From assembly GCF_020523795.1 (NCBI RefSeq), contig NZ_JAJALI010000007.1, positions 1 through 64,000 on the forward strand: DNA of 64,000 nucleotides, in the 5' to 3' direction. The notes beneath the pieces were generated by a model. That model made no database searches. It was not told the origin of the DNA and saw only the letters and a list, made by a program, of their open reading frames with translations. Made by a program: the position numbers and the translations under genes. Origin of the DNA: Ancylobacter sp. Lp-2. GTDB lineage: Bacteria; Pseudomonadota; Alphaproteobacteria; Rhizobiales; Xanthobacteraceae. Positions 60,433 through 64,000 of the stretch are shown piece by piece (the stretch's first letter is position 1; every line of letters starts with the position of its first letter).

Positions 60433-62109
60433 TCAGATGATCGCCGCGGGAGCCACGGCCTCGAGGTCGGTCACGCAGTCGATGATGACCGGCCGGTTCG
60501 CCGCGAGCGCCTTCTCGAGGGCCGGGGCAAAATCAGCCGGTTTTTCCACCCGAAGGCCCAGTGCGCCCATGTTTTCCGCCAGCCGCGCGAAATTCACCTC
60601 GGTGAAGGTCCAGAGTTCGCGTGCCTTGTCGGTCTGCTTGCCGCCATAGGCCCGGTCGAAGCCCCGCATGGACTGGTTGCCCGAGCGATTATTATTGACC
60701 ACGGTGACGCTGTTGATGCCCCAGCGCACCGCCGTCTCGATCTCGGCAATGTGGTACCAGAAGCCCGCATCGCCGGTGAAGGTCACCACCGGGCGGTCCG
60801 GATGCGCGCATTTGGCGCCGAGGCCGGCCGGGAAGGCCCATCCAAGGTGGCCGGCGCTGCGAATGTAGCTCTGCCGGGGGCTGCGCAGATCGAACATGCC
60901 GCCCATCCACATGCCGCCATGACCGGTGTCGACGACCACCACGGCGTCGTCCGGCATGTGCCGCGTGAGCTCGTCACAGATGCGTTCGGGACGAATCGGC
61001 ATCGCATCGGAGCGCAACAGGCCATCATATTCGGCGCGCCACTCGCCCTTGGTCCGGGCGACATGCGCGATCCAGTCCTTGAGCCGTGCCGCGCTCCCCG
61101 CCTCGGCGAGGTCGAGCAGGGCCAGCAGCGCCATCTTCGCATCCGCCAGGACGGACGCCTGCAGCTTGTAGTTCCGGCCGAGGCTTTCCGGATTGATGTC
61201 GATCTGCACCGCCGGCGTGCCGAATTTCGGCACCTGCCAGAAGGCGGTGGTCATGCTGCCGGTCTCGCTGCCGATGTAACAGACGAGGTCCGCCTCCTTG
61301 ACGACCCGGTTCGCCGCGCCGCGCGAATAGGTGCCGACCACGCCCACGGACAGCTCGTGCGTGCCGGGGATCGTGTCCTTGCCGTTCAGCGAGGTCGCCA
61401 CGGGGATGCCGAGCTTCTCGGCGAGTGCGACGAGTTCGGCGGCGGCGCCTGAGGCGCACACGCCGCCGCCGGCCACGATCACCGGCCGCTCGGCGGCCTG
61501 CAGGGCCTGCAGGGCCTGCTTCACGGCTTGCGGATCGGGACGCGGGCGGAACGGCGGAACGGCCGCGAATTCCGGCTCCACATAGAGATCCGCGTCGAGT
61601 TCCTCCTGATCCACCTGGCCTTCATTGCCGCGAAATTGCAGATGAACCGGCCCCGGCGTGCCGCTGACTGCGGCGCGGAAAGCTTGCCGCAGCATATCGG
61701 GAATGCGCCGGGCATCGTCGATGGTGGCGTTGAGCTTGGTGACGGATTCGAAGGAGGGGATGTCGTCGACCTCCTGATACACCTTGCGAAACTTGGTCGC
61801 CGCATCCCGCCCGCCGGTCATCGCGATGACCGGGGCATGAGCGAGATAGGCATCGCGCAGCCCGGCAGCGAGGTTATGCGCACCGATGACCTGCGCCATG
61901 CAGATGGCGGGCCGGCGCGCCGCGCGCGCATAGCCATCCGCCATGTAGGCCGCCGAGGCCTCGCCATGAACGTGCAGCCGCTTGATGGAGGTACGGGATT
62001 CGAGCTCGGCCATGGTCCGGCGCAGGATGGCCGGCACCATGAAAATGTGGGTGATGCCGTATCCGTCCAGCATCTGCGCGAGGGCCTGTGCGCCTGTCAG
62101 CTTTGCCAT
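60433..62109 (-). CDS. ThDP-dependent enzyme, acetolactate synthase/benzoylformate decarboxylase-like
   Basis: A 558-residue ThDP enzyme. HVHGEASAAYMADGYARAA holds the catalytic Glu, QLQFRGN-like and CYIGSETGSMTTAFW blocks mark the middle domain, and TFTGDAGFWYHIAEIETA with VNNNRSGNQS marks the ThDP site. It is a distant paralogue of the enzyme at 57545-59227. It is first gene of the leftward cluster (ThDP, reductase, ThDP, small protein) and diverges from a Gfo/Idh oxidoreductase across a palindrome-rich gap. Confidence 0.83.
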   Translation of the reverse strand: MAKLTGAQALAQMLDGYGITHIFMVPAILRRTMAELESRTSIKRLHVHGEASAAYMADGYARAARRPAICMAQVIGAHNLAAGLRDAYLAHAPVIAMTGGRDAATKFRKVYQEVDDIPSFESVTKLNATIDDARRIPDMLRQAFRAAVSGTPGPVHLQFRGNEGQVDQEELDADLYVEPEFAAVPPFRPRPDPQAVKQALQALQAAERPVIVAGGGVCASGAAAELVALAEKLGIPVATSLNGKDTIPGTHELSVGVVGTYSRGAANRVVKEADLVCYIGSETGSMTTAFWQVPKFGTPAVQIDINPESLGRNYKLQASVLADAKMALLALLDLAEAGSAARLKDWIAHVARTKGEWRAEYDGLLRSDAMPIRPERICDELTRHMPDDAVVVVDTGHGGMWMGGMFDLRSPRQSYIRSAGHLGWAFPAGLGAKCAHPDRPVVTFTGDAGFWYHIAEIETAVRWGINSVTVVNNNRSGNQSMRGFDRAYGGKQTDKARELWTFTEVNFARLAENMGALGLRVEKPADFAPALEKALAANRPVIIDCVTDLEAVAPAAII

Positions 62110-62214
62110 TGGCCGGGCTTCTCCATGCGTTTCCGGGGTGGCGGTGCCCTTCCGATCTGATGCCGGATCTCAGCTTGCGGTCACCGCATGGGACGGATAT
62201 AGATCGATCATTCG

Positions 62215-62243
62215 TTCGTTTGCAACGAATATTTCAAACGAAT
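62215..62243. promoter_or_regulatory. palindromic operator candidate in the divergent promoter
   Basis: Perfect palindrome TTCGTT-TGC-AACGAA at 62215-62229, followed by another half site AACGAA (62238-62243). It lies in the 163-base gap between the ThDP and Gfo/Idh genes and is a plausible target of the TetR regulator encoded at 63434-64000. Confidence 0.55.
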
Positions 62244-62272
62244 AACTCATTTTTGGTTCGGGAGGAGCCGCC

Positions 62273-63343
62273 ATGCGTCGAAACCAACTGGGCGTGGCCA
62301 TTGTCGGGGCGGGGCGCATGGGCGCGCTGCGGGCAGGAATGGCGGTGGCTCATCCGGCCGTCGGCTATGTCGCCGTGTCGGACATCAAGGAGGAGCGCGC
62401 CCGGGCCGTGTGCGACGGCACTGGCGCGGACCGGGCTTCGACGGACAATCACGACATCATCCGAGATGAGCGGGTGAACGCCGTGATCGTCTCGACCAGC
62501 GAACCGGAGCACGCCATCCCCGCCATCCAGGCGCTGGAACTCGGCAAGCCGGTTCTCGTCGAGAAGCCCATCGCGCTCACGGTGGCGGATGCCGACCGGA
62601 TGATCGCCGCCTCGCGGCACAACGGAGCGAGCCTGCACGTCGCCTACAGCCTGCGGTTCAACCGCAGCTATCTCGTGGGCAAGCAGCATGTGCTGGACGG
62701 CAAGCTCGGGCAGATCGTCTCCGGTACCAGCCGGCTCTACAACACCAAGGCGCACGGCATCGAGATCATCAAGCGCTCGGCCGACGCGACCTTCGTCAAG
62801 GATGCGCTGACCTACCTGGTCGACCTGTTCGGCTGGTACATGGAAGATACCCAGCCGGTCGAGGTCATCGCGCGCGCGCATGGCGTCGCCTATCGCGCGC
62901 TCGGCTACGACGCCGACGAATCCACCTGGGCGATCGTCACCTACGCCAATGGGGCGATCATCAATTTCGGCGTCGGCTATGCGCTGCCGGCCAACTACCC
63001 CACCCATGGCCGGCTGGTTCGGGTCGAGATTCTCGGTGACAAGGGCGTGGCGTTCTTCGACCAGGATCACCAGGAGAACATCATCCATAGCGAGGAGGGC
63101 GTCACCCACGGCTATGTCGGCCACAAGATGGAGCATGGCCTGATGATTAGCAACGCCTCGGGCAACAAGGCGCTCGGAGGCTTCTGGGGGCCGCTGGGCG
63201 AGGAGACGCGCTCCTGGCTCGATCACCTGGCCACCGGTTCCCCGTGCCCGCATTCGACGGCGGAGCAGGCGCGCACGACGCTTCGGCTGACCGCCGCGAT
63301 CGAGGAAGCCGCCCGGACGCGCGACGTGGTGTCTCTCGCCTGA
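62273..63343 (+). CDS. Gfo/Idh/MocA family oxidoreductase
   Basis: A 356-residue NAD(P)-dependent oxidoreductase. The Rossmann start is GVAIVGAGRMGALRAGMAV. The catalytic Lys is in VLVEKPIALTVADADRM, and the substrate domain has a His/Tyr-rich segment. The family oxidises or epimerises sugars, inositols and related cyclic alcohols. It diverges from the ThDP cluster and is followed by the converging TetR gene. Substrate unknown. Confidence 0.87.
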   Translation: MRRNQLGVAIVGAGRMGALRAGMAVAHPAVGYVAVSDIKEERARAVCDGTGADRASTDNHDIIRDERVNAVIVSTSEPEHAIPAIQALELGKPVLVEKPIALTVADADRMIAASRHNGASLHVAYSLRFNRSYLVGKQHVLDGKLGQIVSGTSRLYNTKAHGIEIIKRSADATFVKDALTYLVDLFGWYMEDTQPVEVIARAHGVAYRALGYDADESTWAIVTYANGAIINFGVGYALPANYPTHGRLVRVEILGDKGVAFFDQDHQENIIHSEEGVTHGYVGHKMEHGLMISNASGNKALGGFWGPLGEETRSWLDHLATGSPCPHSTAEQARTTLRLTAAIEEAARTRDVVSLA

Positions 63344-63375
63344 AGGATGTCGCCGGGCAGGCGCCGGGCATGGAT

Positions 63376-63405
63376 CCCGCCGGCGCCCCGCTTCGCGTCG
63401 GCGGG
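63376..63405. terminator. putative bidirectional terminator between convergent genes
   Basis: CCCGCCGGC/GTCGGCGGG stem (one G-U pair) with a 12-base loop, in the 90-base gap between the Gfo/Idh and TetR genes. No T-run. Confidence 0.4.
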
Positions 63406-63433
63406 AAGGGGCGGTCCTGGCCGGGGAAGCGCG

Positions 63434-64000
63434 CTAGGAGGTGCGGGCCGGACGTCGGGTCTTGCTCGGCTTGGCAGCGCTCGACTTGGCTGCGCCCGAT
63501 TTGGCCTCGTTCAACTTGGCCTTGCGCGGCTTGGCCGGGCTCGGCTCTCCCGCCGCGTTGGTTTCGACCGTGGGCTCCCGCAGCGGCGACGGCGCGGCAA
63601 CCGGCGCCGCGTTGCACCCTTCGCGAAACACATTGGCGAAGATCGGCACGAGCCGGGCGAGCACTTCCTCGACATTACCCGGATCGCATTTGCCGCCGGA
63701 CAGGGACTGGATGCGGCCGGAATCCGCCATCGTGTAGAACATCGAGCCGATCAAGAAATGGAACCGCCAGTAGAGTTCGAGTTCCGGCAAGTCGGGCAGG
63801 GCCTCGGCGATGGCCGCGATCACTTCCTGGCTGGACTCGTCGAACGTGTCGCGCAGTATCCGCCGTGTCGCCTCGTTCCGCTCCAGTGCGAGGCGGGCCC
63901 GCAGTCGCACGAAGGTGGCATTCTGCCGCCGTCCGGAGGAAAGCGCGGGGCGCAGAAAGGCCTCGAGCACGTCTTCCAGGACGGGGCGGCCGTCGGGCTC
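63434..64000 (-). CDS. TetR-family regulator, C-terminal part (start beyond the window) with a basic tail
   Basis: 189 codons visible; the frame stays open to the window edge, so the N-terminal HTH lies outside. The body resembles the TetR C-terminal ligand domain (ELYWRFHFLIGSMFYTMAD, FANVFREG). The last 40 or so residues are a Lys/Ala/Pro-rich low-complexity tail (AKPRKAKLNEAKSGAAK, then AAKPSKTRR) like histone H1-type DNA-binding tails, which is unusual for TetR proteins. Only the part inside the window is described. Confidence 0.75.
   Translation of the reverse strand, partial: EPDGRPVLEDVLEAFLRPALSSGRRQNATFVRLRARLALERNEATRRILRDTFDESSQEVIAAIAEALPDLPELELYWRFHFLIGSMFYTMADSGRIQSLSGGKCDPGNVEEVLARLVPIFANVFREGCNAAPVAAPSPLREPTVETNAAGEPSPAKPRKAKLNEAKSGAAKSSAAKPSKTRRPARTS

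Overview
The window is GC-rich (high third-position GC, many long antisense shadow ORFs) and gene-dense. It looks like an accessory, catabolism-heavy chromosomal region of an alphaproteobacterium, probably order Hyphomicrobiales (Rhizobiales). The gene families (LysR-rich, polar amino acid and spermidine-type ABC systems, BKACE, AruH/AruI) and a Rhizobiales-style palindromic intergenic repeat at 29.6-29.85 kb support this. The genus cannot be named from the sequence. I saw no rRNA, tRNA, CRISPR array, insertion sequence or phage gene.

Layout, left to right. (1) 0.1-4 kb: an acid-sugar-type enolase superfamily enzyme and an MFS permease, divergent from a LysR regulator, then a PptA-like tautomerase. 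(2) 4.3-10.7 kb: an amide or amino-acid-derivative uptake operon with a binding protein, a permease fused to its own ATPase, an acetamidase/formamidase, and an AraC-type regulator fused to a second complete acetamidase/formamidase. (3) 10.7-22.4 kb: basic amino acid handling. It has a LysG/ArgP-LysE/ArgO pair, a DapA-like paralogue, an M20 amidohydrolase, a His/Arg-type ABC importer and, divergently, a dimethylargininase-like hydrolase, a TetR regulator, an AruH-like arginine transaminase and an AruI-like 2-ketoarginine decarboxylase. (4) 22.4-33.1 kb: a long leftward cluster under a LysR regulator, with a spermidine-type ABC importer followed by a membrane desaturase-like enzyme, a TIM-barrel protein, a class II aldolase, a Rieske oxygenase and a PYROXD2-like FAD enzyme. 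The substrate is unknown. (5) 33.4-41 kb: PNPOx-like protein, Asp-nucleophile alpha/beta hydrolase, LysR, LuxR, cyclase-family hydrolase, BKACE and an exporter. (6) 41-57.2 kb: two leftward operons, an acyl-CoA operon (two-subunit CoA-transferase, CaiB, MenB-like crotonase, VOC epimerase) and an iron-type ABC operon with LVIVD, metallo-beta-lactamase and PCC-domain proteins. They appear to be joined by one GntR/UTRA regulator. (7) 57.2-64 kb: a small Cys/Asp-rich protein, two ThDP enzymes, a ketopantoate-reductase-like protein, a Gfo/Idh oxidoreductase and the end of a TetR regulator.

The two results I consider most worth following are these. First, a recurrent palindromic site, GT-N4-AC with AT-rich flanks (GTCYGGAC/GTACGGAC), occurs at eight intergenic or start-proximal places between 41.2 and 57.1 kb, plus a ninth imperfect copy. 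It fits the binding pattern of HutC/UTRA-type GntR regulators and suggests a local regulon of the GntR gene at 43.9 kb. One full copy still stands in front of a decayed thiolase gene. Second, the AraC-acetamidase fusion in (2) couples a DNA-binding regulator to a full-length amidase, next to a stand-alone paralogue. The Rieske/desaturase/aldolase/ABC cluster in (4) is a third candidate for an uncharacterised catabolic pathway.

Functions are assigned by recognising families and motifs by eye. No database search was run.
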